This document shows, piece by piece, positions 24,272-35,343 of a DNA stretch of 64,000 nt; within the stretch, counting starts at the first letter, position 1, and each line of letters begins with the position of its first letter. A program made the position numbers and the translations under genes. Origin of the DNA: Chytridium lagenaria (lineage: Eukaryota > Chytridiomycota > Chytridiomycetes > Chytridiales > Chytridiaceae); NCBI GenBank assembly GCA_025449115.1, contig JAHLKC010000011.1, forward strand, positions 124,001 through 188,000, read 5' to 3'. Under the pieces are notes generated by a model. That model made no database searches and was not told the DNA's origin. It worked only from the letters and a program-made list of their open reading frames with translations.

Positions 24272-27200
24272 ATGTTCGGATTCAATACGAACACGTTTGG
24301 AGGCAACCAACAGCAACAACAACAGCAACCAAACAATATGTTTGGAGGGGGTGGTGCTCCAACTGCTGGAGGATTTGGTGCTCCAAATCCAGGTGGTGAG
24401 TTTTTTTTTAAAGTAGCCTTTTCTTTGTTGTGTTGAACATCATCGTTTTAACTAACCACACTTTGCCATCAGGATTTGGAGCCGCGAATACGGGCTTTGG
24501 TCAGCCTCAACCAGCAGCCGGTGGGATGGGAGGATTTGGAGCAGCTACATCTGGATTCGGTGCAACTGGAGGTAAGAATTGAGGGGCATTTCAGTCATAG
24601 CAGCCTTTCTTACTTGGTGCTTCAGGGTTTGGAGCCGCGCCTTCTGCGTTTGGTGCTCCGCGTCCTTCAGGATTTGGCGCAACCACGGGAACTGGTCTGT
24701 TTGGAGCTTCAGCTCAAACTCCTGCTTCGTCCTTTGGTGGATTTGGAGGTAGAGGTGATTTCGGTTTTCTTAAATTCTCACTCCCATCAGCATCAACCGC
24801 CCCTTCGACCTTTGGAGGAACTTCATCCGGGCTTTTCGGTGGAGGAGCGTCCTCAGGTTTTGGAGCAACAGGAACGTCGGCATTCGGGCTTCCAATACAG
24901 GGGGATTTGGAGCCGCACAACCCTCTGCATTTGGAGCAGCAGGCGGCTTTGGTGCCCCAGGTCAGACTTCACAGAATCAAAACTGCGGAACAGGAAACCC
25001 AGCTTGGCAACCAACACAAGACCGAGACGGAGCTACCGCTTCAAACTCAGCCATCACTCTTTTCCACAACATATCCGCAATGCCAAATTACAAAAATTGG
25101 AGTCAGGAGGTAATTGATTAGTTTATCTGATGTCTTATTTCTCACGCTAAACATTTTGTTTAAGGAATTGCGGTTGCAAGATTACACCATGAATAAGAAG
25201 TTTTCTTCAACTACAGGGCCTGGCTTTGGTGCAACTGGAGTTTGGAACTATGGGCCAACCACAGCACAGCAATCCTCGTTTGGGGCTTTGGTGGAACTAC
25301 CACTACTCCCAGTACGTTTGGTGCTGCCCCGTCCAGCACCTTTAATTTGGAGGAGCAGCGTCTCAACCTCAAGGTATGTGTTCCGCGTAATCTCATTGAC
25401 AATTTTTGTTAGGCGGTATGTTTGGCAATACGCAGCCTGCGGCTGCATCATCTATTTTGGAGGTGGAAACACAAGTACTTTTGGAGCAGCTGCTGCTGGC
25501 ACTCCAGGAGGTTTTGGTGGCTTTGGAACCAATACTCAAACACAGCCTTCGACTTTTGGCGGAGGAGCCTTTGGTAGCGCTACAAAAACAGGAGGTTTTG
25601 GTGGGAGCACATTCGGACAACGTAAGTTATTATTCATTAGGCTTTACCTCTTTTCTAATAAGTCATTCCAGCTGCGACCGGAACCAGCAGTTTCGGTGGA
25701 ACGGGCGGTTTTGGAACTACCGGGACGAGTTTGTTTAACAATGCTGCAAAGACCCCAACACAGTCATCATTTGGGGGGTTTGGAACCGGAACTACACCGA
25801 CTCAGGGAGGGTTTGGTGGTACCACTGCATTCGGTAGTGCCCCAAGCACGGCTGCTCAGGTGGGCTCTTTGGGAGGCCGCAAGGTGGTAAATTAAATTTC
25901 TGTATATCATCTTCTTTCATTCTTTTCATGAAAGATACTGATTAGACCTTTTATTCCAGTGAACACGACTTTCGGCGGAGGTTTTGGCCAGCAACAGCAG
26001 CAGCAGCCTGCCTCTTCTGGCCTTTTCCCTTCAACAACGCCGTTTGGCAGTACACAGCAGGGAGGAGGGTTTGGCCAAAACACTGCGGGTACTGGCTTAT
26101 TCTCGTCAACCACTTCTACACCGTTTGGAGGCGCAGGGGTATGGGTGCCGCGAAACCCACAACAGGTGGCTTTTATACATTGTACTATTGACTAATGACT
26201 TTAGGATTATTTGGCCAAAATTCTGGTACTCCTGGATTCGGCTCTAACCTCGGCGGCTTTGGTGGTGCTCAGCAGCAACAGTCCACAATGTCGAATGGCT
26301 TTGGAGGTGGACTTGGTGCTAGTTCCTTCGGAGGTGGAGCCGGACTTGGACAATCTTCCTTTGGTGGCAGCATGTTTGGTGGAAACATGGGAGCTTCTAA
26401 TATGGGCGCTGGCAATCTTAACGGACCAAGCTTGCAGGCCTCGATTGATAAGAACCCTTATGGTTTGAACCCGCTTTTCCCACCGGATGCCGCCAATGGT
26501 CAGAAGTCGGCCGCAGGCGCAGCAGCAGCGGTCTCGGGACCACAGTTGTTCACTTCAGCCCTTGCTGAATCAAAGAAGCCGGCGATGCTGCCGCATTTCA
26601 AGATGACACCGAAGAGTGCAAGTAAGATTAAACTTCGAGGATTCCCTGCCTCGCCCGCTGTTCGCGAGCAATCGCCGTCCTGGTCCAAGCAGGAATCCCC
26701 AGCTTCAGACGTGTCTATTCCTAAAGGCGTGCAGAATTTGTTGAAGGAGGACGCAGACAGCCCATTGGCCCGCTCATTTCCCGATTCCTTTAAGCCGCGA
26801 GTCAAGAAGTTGATTTTGGATGATGCTGGTCGTCCAGGATCTCCCGATTCATTTGCAAAGACCCCCGGGACTCCCAGCACTGGCAAGGCTGTCCGATTCA
26901 ACGACATTGACTCTGATAAAATTAGGTCTAAGGTGGTTGATGTCATGGCTGACACACGCACCAGGGCCGCCGCTTCTCTTACCGCTAGCTCTTCAGGTAG
27001 TCGACAGCAAGATGAAAGGAGGACGTCCAATGGAAAGTCTACCTCTGATTATGTCATGGAACCGTCCCTTGAAGAGTTGATGCAGATGAGCGACCTTGAG
27101 TTAAGTCGTGTATCTGGCTTTACTGTTTCCAGGGAAGGAATTGGAAAAGTGAAGTTCTTGGAGAACGTGAACCTTCTCCAGGCTTCCCCAACCTCGACGC

Positions 27201-30200
27201 GTGAAGGGATTGCAGATATCCCTGAAACGTTGTCGTTTTAAAACTTAAAGTTATTGAGGTTTATCCGAATGAAGATGATAAGGACCCTGTTGGCACTGGT
27301 CTTAATGTTCCGGCAGAGGTTCAGTTGGAGCAGTGTTGGGCTCGTGACAGGAAGACTGGGGAAGTGATTGAAGATGATAGTGATCCGCAGTTTGACAGGC
27401 ATTTTAAGAAACTGGAGAACATGCCAGAACAATAATGACGGGGTTCAACAAGTATACTGGGACTTGGAAATTTACTGTTAAGCACTTCAGTCGGTACGGG
27501 CTTGACGATAGTGATGATGAGGATGGGGAGGAGGAGGGTGGTGGAGAAGATGAGGAGTATTACGAGGAGGACTACGACGAGGACGATACATTTTCGTCCG
27601 AAGATATGGTGCCGAATGATTCGTTTGCTCATGTTCGCTCAAGGGTCCCCGTTTCCGCGGCTGTGAAGGATCTTCGCCGGTTAACAAGACTCGGCCTTCT
27701 ATCCTTCGCAACACCACGAATATTCTCAGGGGGAGTAGTCCGTTGCAAATTGCTCTGGCTATGCCTACAGAGAAGTTTGATTCACCGGCAAAAGCAAGTT
27801 AACAAGCCTTCCACCATTGCTATGTTGGAACGCTCTCTTGAGATTAATGTTGAAGATATCGTGGCGGAATCTCAGACCCGACGACGCCGTGGTTGAGGGC
27901 GTCGTTGTTTGATAGTGATTTTGTTGAGGGGAAGCATGTGGTTCGGTCACCCTTGAAATCATACAAGGGATTGACAATGCCTGAAGATGAAGACATCGAC
28001 ACCAATAATTTTCAACTTTGCACCACAAGACGTCTCAAGGTCTGGTCTATCCGCCATGGATGTTGAGGTTCAGCCTAAGGCCCCTATTTTTGTGGATCAG
28101 CCAATTGTCCCTGCCATTGTTGTTCGTTAAGAAGAATGAACTCGGGTTTGTGGAGCATTCTATTGCTGAGGGTAGGGAGGCGGATGTGATGGATGCGGGT
28201 TGAGTAATGCACGAAGTTTTAGAGTTGGTTGGGGACCCTCTGGAGTTATTGCAACTGCCGGGAGGTAGGCGTCTTTTTTCTTCTGTATTGACTTGTGTGT
28301 CTTTTTCTCTTTCGGACCTTATTATGGCTGTCTTTATGGTTATCCTTCCCTTCTCCCTCACTTCTCTCGCCCTTTCTTTTTTTTTTTTTTTTTTTTTTTT
28401 TTTTGTTTTTTTTCTTTTCTATCTCTCCTTTCCTCTTCCCCAGTAGCCCCTGAGCCCCTGATGTGATGCCAGGTGCAGAACGCATTCTCCTTTTCTTTAT
28501 GGACACTCGAAGCTACCTTTTCTTATGAACCGCAACGTACTTCGTTGTTTAACTCCCCACCCCCCTTTTCTTTCCCGTTATCATTTTATTATGACAGCTG
28601 GTTCCTGGGATGCCTTGATTTTATTTTTATCTTTTATTCCTTTCCTACTTTCTTCCCTCCACCCAATGTATACGTTCGTTGTTTTAATAAATTTTAAGGT
28701 TTGCTGGCCCCCAAAGCTTCTCCGCCGTGAAGTTGGAACAATTGAATTTTGTTGATTTGAAGGTATTTTGTATTGAAAAGGGTACATGTTGATCAAAATG
28801 CATAGCTTGGACCAAGAAAGAAGTTCGAAGGAAAGGCGTTGGTCGAGCAGGAGAAGCACCGAATTGGCTTGGAAATTTTGTTGACGAACTGCAAAATTAG
28901 TACGGAGTCTGAGGATTTGAACGAGAACATGGCCAATGAAAACGTTTCAGATTTGCTTATTCCCAGTGTCTCCGTTGAGCCTACTTTGAACTTCCACCAT
29001 TTTTACGATATGTCGCGAAAGCTCAATAGTTCAACGAGGAGTCGGGCAGTGAGTCTGGCTGGAGAGGTGGAGGCCTCTAACGAGGAATCGATATGGAAGC
29101 TCGCATCAGCTTTGTGGGATCCCATGTATTATTATATTGATGCAGTCGCATTGATTCCTGAACTTGGAGAGACTCGTATGGAGAAGATGTTTCAGGGATT
29201 GAGGGTGGAGGAGATTTCCTTGTGGTTGAAAGAGGTTTTAGGCGGAAAGGAGGAAGCACCGCAGCCGCCTGCAACGGATCCAGAGCATGCTAGGCTTGCT
29301 GAGATCTTTTTGCTGTTAAGTAAGAGGAAAATTGGAGAAGCCACGATTAAGGCTGTGCAATCTAAGAATTACCGACTCGCTTCAGTGATTTCTCAAATTG
29401 GGGACCATGCGCGGCTGTTGGGGTTGTGAACGCGAACCGTATGCATTCAAACTCTTTGGGTTCGGCGGCTGGACACGGGTGTCAATCGAGAAGCTTTTCT
29501 TCTGAAATGGCTTTAGAAGACATTCATTCGCAGTTGACAGTCTGGAAAAATCAGTTGCCGCCGAACACGTTGCCGGAACCTGTGGAGAAAATTTGGTCGC
29601 TACTTGGTGGAGATGTTGGGTCATGGACGGACCAGATTTTGGCTCCATTCAAGGATTGGAGACAAATCTGGGCTTTGATCCTGTGGTACGGACAAGGAGG
29701 GGTTTATGGGGTTTCCACAGCCCTTGATGTGTATGATGATATGTGGAGGAGCTCGAATAAGGTTGCAGCACCTCTCCCAACCTATATTAGGCAGACGAAT
29801 CAATCAAATAGTGATATCAGGAGCTACGATATCTGTTACAATTTACTTAAATTGTTTTCGGATCCAACTTTCCTTTTGGAAAATGCTATTCAGCCGACTT
29901 CGGTAACGAAGAGTCTCCTAGATTATAGGATTACTTGGATGTTTTGGGTGATCCTGGCGAAAGCGAAGAAAGTGTGTGATTTTAGTGATGTCCGTCCTTC
30001 GTTGGCGATGGAAAGTTATATGCAGACTGATGCTGCCGGCTTTGGATCGTTAACGGCGGATGAGTGCACTGCATCATTTTGTCTGTGCTTGGAGTCTTTA
30101 GGGTTGTGGGAGTGGGCGTGCTTTTCGGCATTGTTTTTATCAAAACCTGAGTCTAGAGAGAGCAAGATTAAGATGCTGCTGAGCCAGCATTATCCTTTGG

Positions 30201-31089
30201 AGGATCGGAGTGGGAGTGTCCTTCAAACTATACAGTATGAGGGCACGACGAATTCGTCGAAGAAAAGTTCTTGGCATTATAACTTCTTAACGACTGCTTT
30301 AAAGATACCTTGCGAATGGATTAATGAGGCGAAGGTATTTTATTATATTTATAGACTTTGTCACAAAGTTGTTTTAGGCTTTGCGAGCAAAGTATCAGGG
30401 ATCTTTGTGGAATGAAGCTATTTCGTTGATTGATTGCGGTCAATATGCCGGTGCTCATGATATTCTTCTTTACGATATTGTTCCCAAGTATATCTTTCAA
30501 AGTAAGTGTGGGCTTTACCCCACAATTCTAATGTTTTATCAGAACGCTCAAGCCTCATCCATGCTTTGCTGGCACATCTTTCTCAGTTTGAGATATACGG
30601 TTGGTCGTATGGCGGAGGAATCGTACTTGATTTCATGGAATGCTCGGAAACCGTGTCGAAGCTGTTGACTAATTTAAACCCTTCTGGGTTTGGTGCGGAC
30701 GATCCTTTTGCGCAAACCTCCACAAACGCGCCTCTGTTGGAACTTCAGCGAAAATGGCTCCCACGTCTGCAAAATTTGATGGTCAACCTCACCATACTGA
30801 GTGAACGAAGTATGTCTGGACGAACATTGAGGGGGACGATATTATATAAGAGAACGGTGGCGCTTTTAGCGATGACAAGATCCTGGCTGATTTTAGAGCG
30901 TGTGTGTTGGAGATGATTAACCGAGTCAAAGGCATGGGAGCTGATTTGTTGAGTTTAGGCTTAGACGAGGTAGTGTTTTTAGTGGAAAGATTTGCTTATT
31001 TATGTCAATTTTAGGCGGGTGGATTGTTGGCAGGAACATTCGGAACTCAACGAATTCAAGCTGATATTGATATGTATCTTGGAAGATGA
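24272..31089 (+). CDS. NUP98: NUP98-NUP96 nucleoporin precursor (NUP145-like)
   Basis: One gene encodes both NUP98 and NUP96, which are separated by self-cleavage. It starts at 24272 with MFGFNTNTFGG followed by a Q run. FG/GLFG repeats extend to about 26430. A GLEBS motif that binds Gle2/Rae1 sits at about 25060-25190 (NISAMPNYKNW, EELRLQDYTMN). A linker is followed by the autoproteolytic domain (LSRVSGFTVSREGIGKVKFL, YTGTWKFTVKHFSRYGL); the scissile HF|S lies between 27488 and 27489. An acidic stretch then opens the NUP96 half, with RSFRVGWGPSGV before an unusually long intron (about 28264-28697). The alpha-solenoid includes LLSKRKIGEATIKAVQSKNY, LGLWEWACFSALFLSKPESR and LKIPCEWINEAK, ending MYLGR. 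Several one-base losses interrupt it (about 27240, 27433, 27720-27900, 28130 and 28200). Confidence 0.92.
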
Positions 31090-31172
31090 TATTTTCACAC
31101 CTGAAAGTTCCAGTATATGTTTATGATATTCATCTGAAAGTTCCAATATATTTTTATGAGAATCCTCTTTAT

Positions 31173-32222
31173 TCATGGAACTCTTTTGTTTTCAATGACT
31201 GCACCGTCCGCCTCCCTACTTCCCCACTCTGACCACGATCCATCGTAAACGGCCACATCCCTTTCCAGCGCCTTCCAATCGGCTAATGGCTGGTTTTTGA
31301 GACGTGCAACGATGGTCGCCAGCCAGCCTATAGACGCATTCACACCCGACCCACAGGTATGGGTTACTGGCGAATTTAGGTCCACCTGTTTTGATGCAAA
31401 AAGGGCCTCCAACTCTGAGTCATTCAACATCACCGCGGGATGGCCCTCATCAGCATTTACGTAATTTTGAGATGGCAAAGACTGAAGATGGCATGGAGCC
31501 CGATGGAATAGGCCTGGGTTCGGGAACGCGGCCATAGAATCTAAAACACAGAAGTTATGAAAATCTGCTCTATATAATTATGTTGCAGTTATACCTGTCC
31601 CCTGGCCGAGCATCCACTACGGAAATTTCCGCGACGCCAAGTTGGCCTTCATATCTTCAAAGTTCTTCACAAGGTCCGCGTTGAACTTTGAATAGTATTC
31701 CGTTGCCTTCAAAGAGATAAGGTGGAATGTCCAAAAAGCGGAATTACCTCCCACGGTTTGGGTGCACCAGCTTCAGTTGGCTTTTGCTCATGCTTCCATT
31801 TCTTCAAGCCGCCATCCAACACCGAAACGCCAGCTTCATGGCCGAAGGCTCGGAATGTCCACAAGACTCTGGCAGCAGAACCTATCGGACTAGAAGCATC
31901 GTACACAACAACATGAGAATTGTTTGATATTCCAAGTTTTCCTATAATATGTAAGCGTGATACGTCAAAGCAAGTTTACCCATTTGTTGAGAGAACTGGT
32001 TGCTAGAAGGGAGCATGTGGGGGAGCGTTGATTGATGATCAGAAACTTCATCGATGTCAAAAATCTGGCACCCGGAAGCCTGTCGATCAGATATTCTTGG
32101 TGAGCGTTCCGCTTCATTGTTGGAAGATGCCATGTGCCATCTAATACTACAATAGACTGGCTCTTCTTCGTGATAAGCTGTTCAAAGAGCCACTCTGTGG
32201 AAACCAAAGGTTTCACTCGCAT
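31173..32222 (-). CDS. Mercaptopyruvate/thiosulfate sulfurtransferase (tandem rhodanese)
   Basis: Two-domain sulfurtransferase. The start is placed at 32222 ([20 protein letters not shown]). The inactive N-terminal rhodanese domain reads [20 protein letters not shown] and, after one missing T in a T-run near 32060, [20 protein letters not shown], then [20 protein letters not shown] and [20 protein letters not shown]. The C-terminal domain has the active loop [11 protein letters not shown]. The C-G-S-G-V loop is typical of 3-mercaptopyruvate sulfurtransferases, while thiosulfate rhodaneses have C-R-K-G-V. It ends [20 protein letters not shown] and ENKRVP. The likely role is cysteine catabolism and cyanide or sulfide detoxification, mitochondrial or cytosolic. 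The stop lies 83 bp from NUP98-96 (convergent) and the start 74 bp from the succinyl-CoA ligase stop. Confidence 0.9.
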
Positions 32223-32296
32223 TGCAACTCTTTTAAATTGTGGTAATTTATTTATTTGAGGTTGGCATGAAGCAAAAACTAGTATAGGATGGTTTT

Positions 32297-34000
32297 TCAA
32301 ATGGGGAGCTCAAACTTTACGTTCACACCAGCTTTCCTTCCAAGTTCGACGATCTTGCTCATTTGGACGGCCTTGGAGGCGGCGAGATCCAAATCATCGA
32401 TGGAAAACATTCGGAGACCAGAAGATTGGATCAACTTCTTGGCTGCCTCAACCTCGGTTCCCTGCAAACGCACGACTAAAGGCAGATTCAATCCAAGCTG
32501 GTGCACAGCTTCGATGATTCCTTGAGCAATAACATCACAACGCATGATTCCTCCAAAGATGTTCACCAAAATAGCCGAGACCTATATTAAGGTATTAAAA
32601 ACATGTCTAACGACGATGCAAAAAACTAAAGAAGAAGTTAGACAGAGCCTTACGTGCGGGTCGGAACTAATAATCTTAAAAGCTTCGGCAACTTGCTCGG
32701 AATTAGCGCCGCCGCCGACATCCAAGAAATTTGCGGGCTCACCGCCATGGAGTTTGATGATGTCCATAGTGGCCATAGCGAGACCAGCACCATTCACTTA
32801 GCAATTATGAGTTAGGTAATTCGTTGTTTTTGAAGTTATTGTAAACAAAAGGTGATGGTCAAAACATTTGAGAAACGAGAATGAAAGATACTTACCCAAA
32901 CAACCGATCGTTCCATCAAGACCAATATAGTTTAAATTCCATTTGGCGGCAGCAACTTCACGGGGATCTTCTTGAGAGGTATCCCTGAGAGCAAAAACGT
33001 CCTTTTGACGAAATTCGGCGTTGTCATCAAAGCCAAACTTCGCATCCATGCAGTATACTGTGGGAGACAGAGTGAGATAGTTGGTCCTTTAGCAAATGAG
33101 AAAGAATGTGAACGCACCGTCTCCAGTAGAGGATTCAGCCATAGGATTAATTTCAATTAAGGTTGCATCTTTTTCCACAAAAATACGGTAGAGCTTTTCG
33201 AAACTATCTGCGGCTTGTTGAATTCCCTTACCATGGAACCCAAGACGCCTTGCAATATCCTCGGCATCGGAGCGAGCCAGTCCCTTAGAAATGTCCACAG
33301 GGTGTGTAACAATGGCCTCTGGAGATTCATGAGCAACCGCCTCAATATCCATGCCTCCCTGCGAGGACGCAATGATCACAGGGCCACGGGTTGCGCGGTC
33401 CATAACAATGGCAAAGTAATATTCTCTCCTGACATAAAGACGCTCAACAATGTAGACAGCATTGCAAATCCGACCCCCAGCGCCAGTTTGCTTGGTAATA
33501 AGTTTGTGGCCAAGCATCTTCTCCGCGAACATCTTAACCTCAGTTGGGCTATATAATCCCAGATGATAGTTAGTGTCTAGAATGCAAAGATGAGGCAATT
33601 TTACACTTACGAGTACACGACGCGGACACCACCCTTAAGGCCAGAATCAAAATGACCCTTTCCTCGACCGCCAGCAAGAACTTGAGCTTTGATCACTAGA
33701 TCGTCAACTCCAAGAGATTTGGCAACAGCTTCTGCTTCGAGAGGAGACTTGGCAGCAGAGCCTCGGGGAATTCGAACGCCATAATCTCGCAAGATATCCA
33801 TGGAAAGATGCTCATGGATCGAAAGGGATCTGGTTGGCACCGCCATAGATGAGGCTTTTCCTAGCAAGTTGCGTCTGGCCTAGAGGGTAACATCAGTCGC
33901 AGTACATAGTCGTTTAAATCGAAATAGTCGAAAGTTGACAGTGATCACTGACCATAGCGGCCGACGCCGAAGAGGCGGTCCGAAGAAAGGCGAAGGACAT
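32297..34000 (-). CDS. Succinyl-CoA ligase beta subunit, mitochondrial
   Basis: Beta subunit of TCA-cycle succinyl-CoA synthetase. The N-terminus from 34000, [16 protein letters not shown] and [20 protein letters not shown], is a mitochondrial presequence. The mature part begins [20 protein letters not shown]. The ATP-grasp fold includes [55 protein letters not shown] and [15 protein letters not shown]. The C-terminal domain has [57 protein letters not shown] and [19 protein letters not shown]. It ends VNVKFELPI. Five or six exons, with no clear frame break. Nucleotide specificity (ADP or GDP) cannot be read with certainty. This is the last ordinary gene before the transposon-rich half. Confidence 0.95.
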
Positions 34001-34847
34001 TTTGCAGAAGAGGCCACAAATTTTGAATCGGGTTTTTTCCTTTTTTCAGAATTGGACAATTATTTGATAAGTACACTTGACGCCTTCGTCTCCAAAAATG
34101 CGTTCTTTAAAGATGTGGGAAAAACTTGTTCGTCTGATCGTTTTTTTTTTAACCGCAAATGTATATATCCAGATAGCCCCCATGGAACAGTCGAAGACTT
34201 ACTACGAGAAGTTTGAACCTCTCACAAGACCCTTCACTTCACTTTAATCATACTGAGAAAGTATCTTAATAGCCAACGTGTTAACTGTGCGTATGTAGAA
34301 GCCGCATAATCGAAATACTAAATATGTCATTTAGTATTTATATTTTTTGAATGTTTATATGGACCGCATCATCCTATAATATTTATATGGCGACACATTC
34401 ATCCTAAATTACTGACATACAAAAATTTTTTGGTGCAAAAAAAGAAATGGTCGGTCCACCACCCTCAGATAAACGAGTTCTATTCAAAAGGCAGGCATTC
34501 GCGGTTTAGCTCTTCTTCACGGAATAACGCATATTAAATGCCAACACACTGATATGGTCATAAAGACAAAGAATTTATTTAGTCCGCTTCTTGTCCTGGC
34601 TGGAATTCACAAAGCACTGATGTGGGTAGAGAAAATTGTAAGATTTGGTAAACGAACCTCGTTTATTCTCACTAGCGCTACTAACCTGTAAACTTGGTGA
34701 TAACCTTAATGTCACAGCAGAACAAAAAAAAAGCTTACATATAAACACACAAACATGAAAGTTTAATGGAAGAACAGAATAAAGAATTACTAAAAACCTT
34801 CCCTTTCATTAAGTGTTCTCATGTTTGAGAAATTACTAGCCCAAGCT
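34001..34847. other. Gene-to-transposon transition
   Basis: AT-rich sequence without supported genes. It includes the probable promoter of the succinyl-CoA ligase gene near 34001-34200. The part beyond about 34560 may already belong to the copia remnant that follows, but I could not identify its LTR. Confidence 0.35.
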
Positions 34848-34935
34848 GGGACCGGAATTGTTGGACCTTGAATTTTGTCAAGGCTTTGATGAACACGTCA
34901 GCGATATTCTTCGGAGTTTCAATGTGTGAGATTAT
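34848..34935 (-). pseudogene. Copia RNase H C-terminal remnant
   Basis: The minus strand reads HIETPKNIADVFIKALTKFK and then VQQFRSQLG, matching the end of Ty1/copia RNase H (pattern H-x-x-T-x-x-N-x-A-D-x-F-T-K-A-L). No intact protease, integrase or RT accompanies it, so this is a truncated relic. Confidence 0.65.
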
Positions 34936-35343
34936 GAGATAACCTCACCAAGAGGCATGAATGTTGCTTATATAGACGTCGTGCCCTTACCCTTATTTCC
35001 TTGTTCCTGTTCCATTCTTTTCCCTCCTCTTGGGGTTTTTCATAGTTTTTCCCCTTAGATATGCGAGAGGTTTTTTAGAAAAAAGGGCGGTCGATGTGGT
35101 ATGCCAACTTATGACATGCTACCAATTGTCAAGTATATGTGGACTTACCGACCTTTGTCAATTAGGAGCACTAATTATTTGCAGGCCTAAATAACTCCAA
35201 TTACCGGACTCCAAGTCACCAAAGTCACCAGCCAAATAATTATTGAACTGCATATATATAGTATTTAATTAATAAAACAATTGAAAATTGTTTTTTATAT
35301 AAAAAATAAAATAAAATTAAAAGTAAGAAAAAGGACTTGAAAA
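34936..35343. other. Flank upstream of Crypton ORF
   Basis: AT-rich flank holding a purine stretch and an imperfect inverted pair TGGTATGC...GCTACCA at about 35098-35126. The left end of the Crypton should lie here but cannot be fixed, because Cryptons lack terminal inverted repeats. Confidence 0.3.

Noticed and set aside
24476..25117. Alternative 213-codon plus frame in NUP98
   Set aside because: It is an out-of-phase reading of FG-repeat DNA; the FG/GLFG frame and GLEBS motif define the true frame.
26500..27030. Minus-strand frame of 176 codons opposite NUP98
   Set aside because: No motif, and it lies opposite a clearly coding plus-strand region.
1..34000. Calling the frameshifted genes pseudogenes
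   Set aside because: The breaks occur in essential single-copy-type genes with otherwise intact motifs and short-run context, so error is more likely than decay.
35098..35126. TGGTATGC...GCTACCA inverted pair as Crypton terminus
   Set aside because: Cryptons lack terminal inverted repeats, and no matching copy appears after 38.6 kb.
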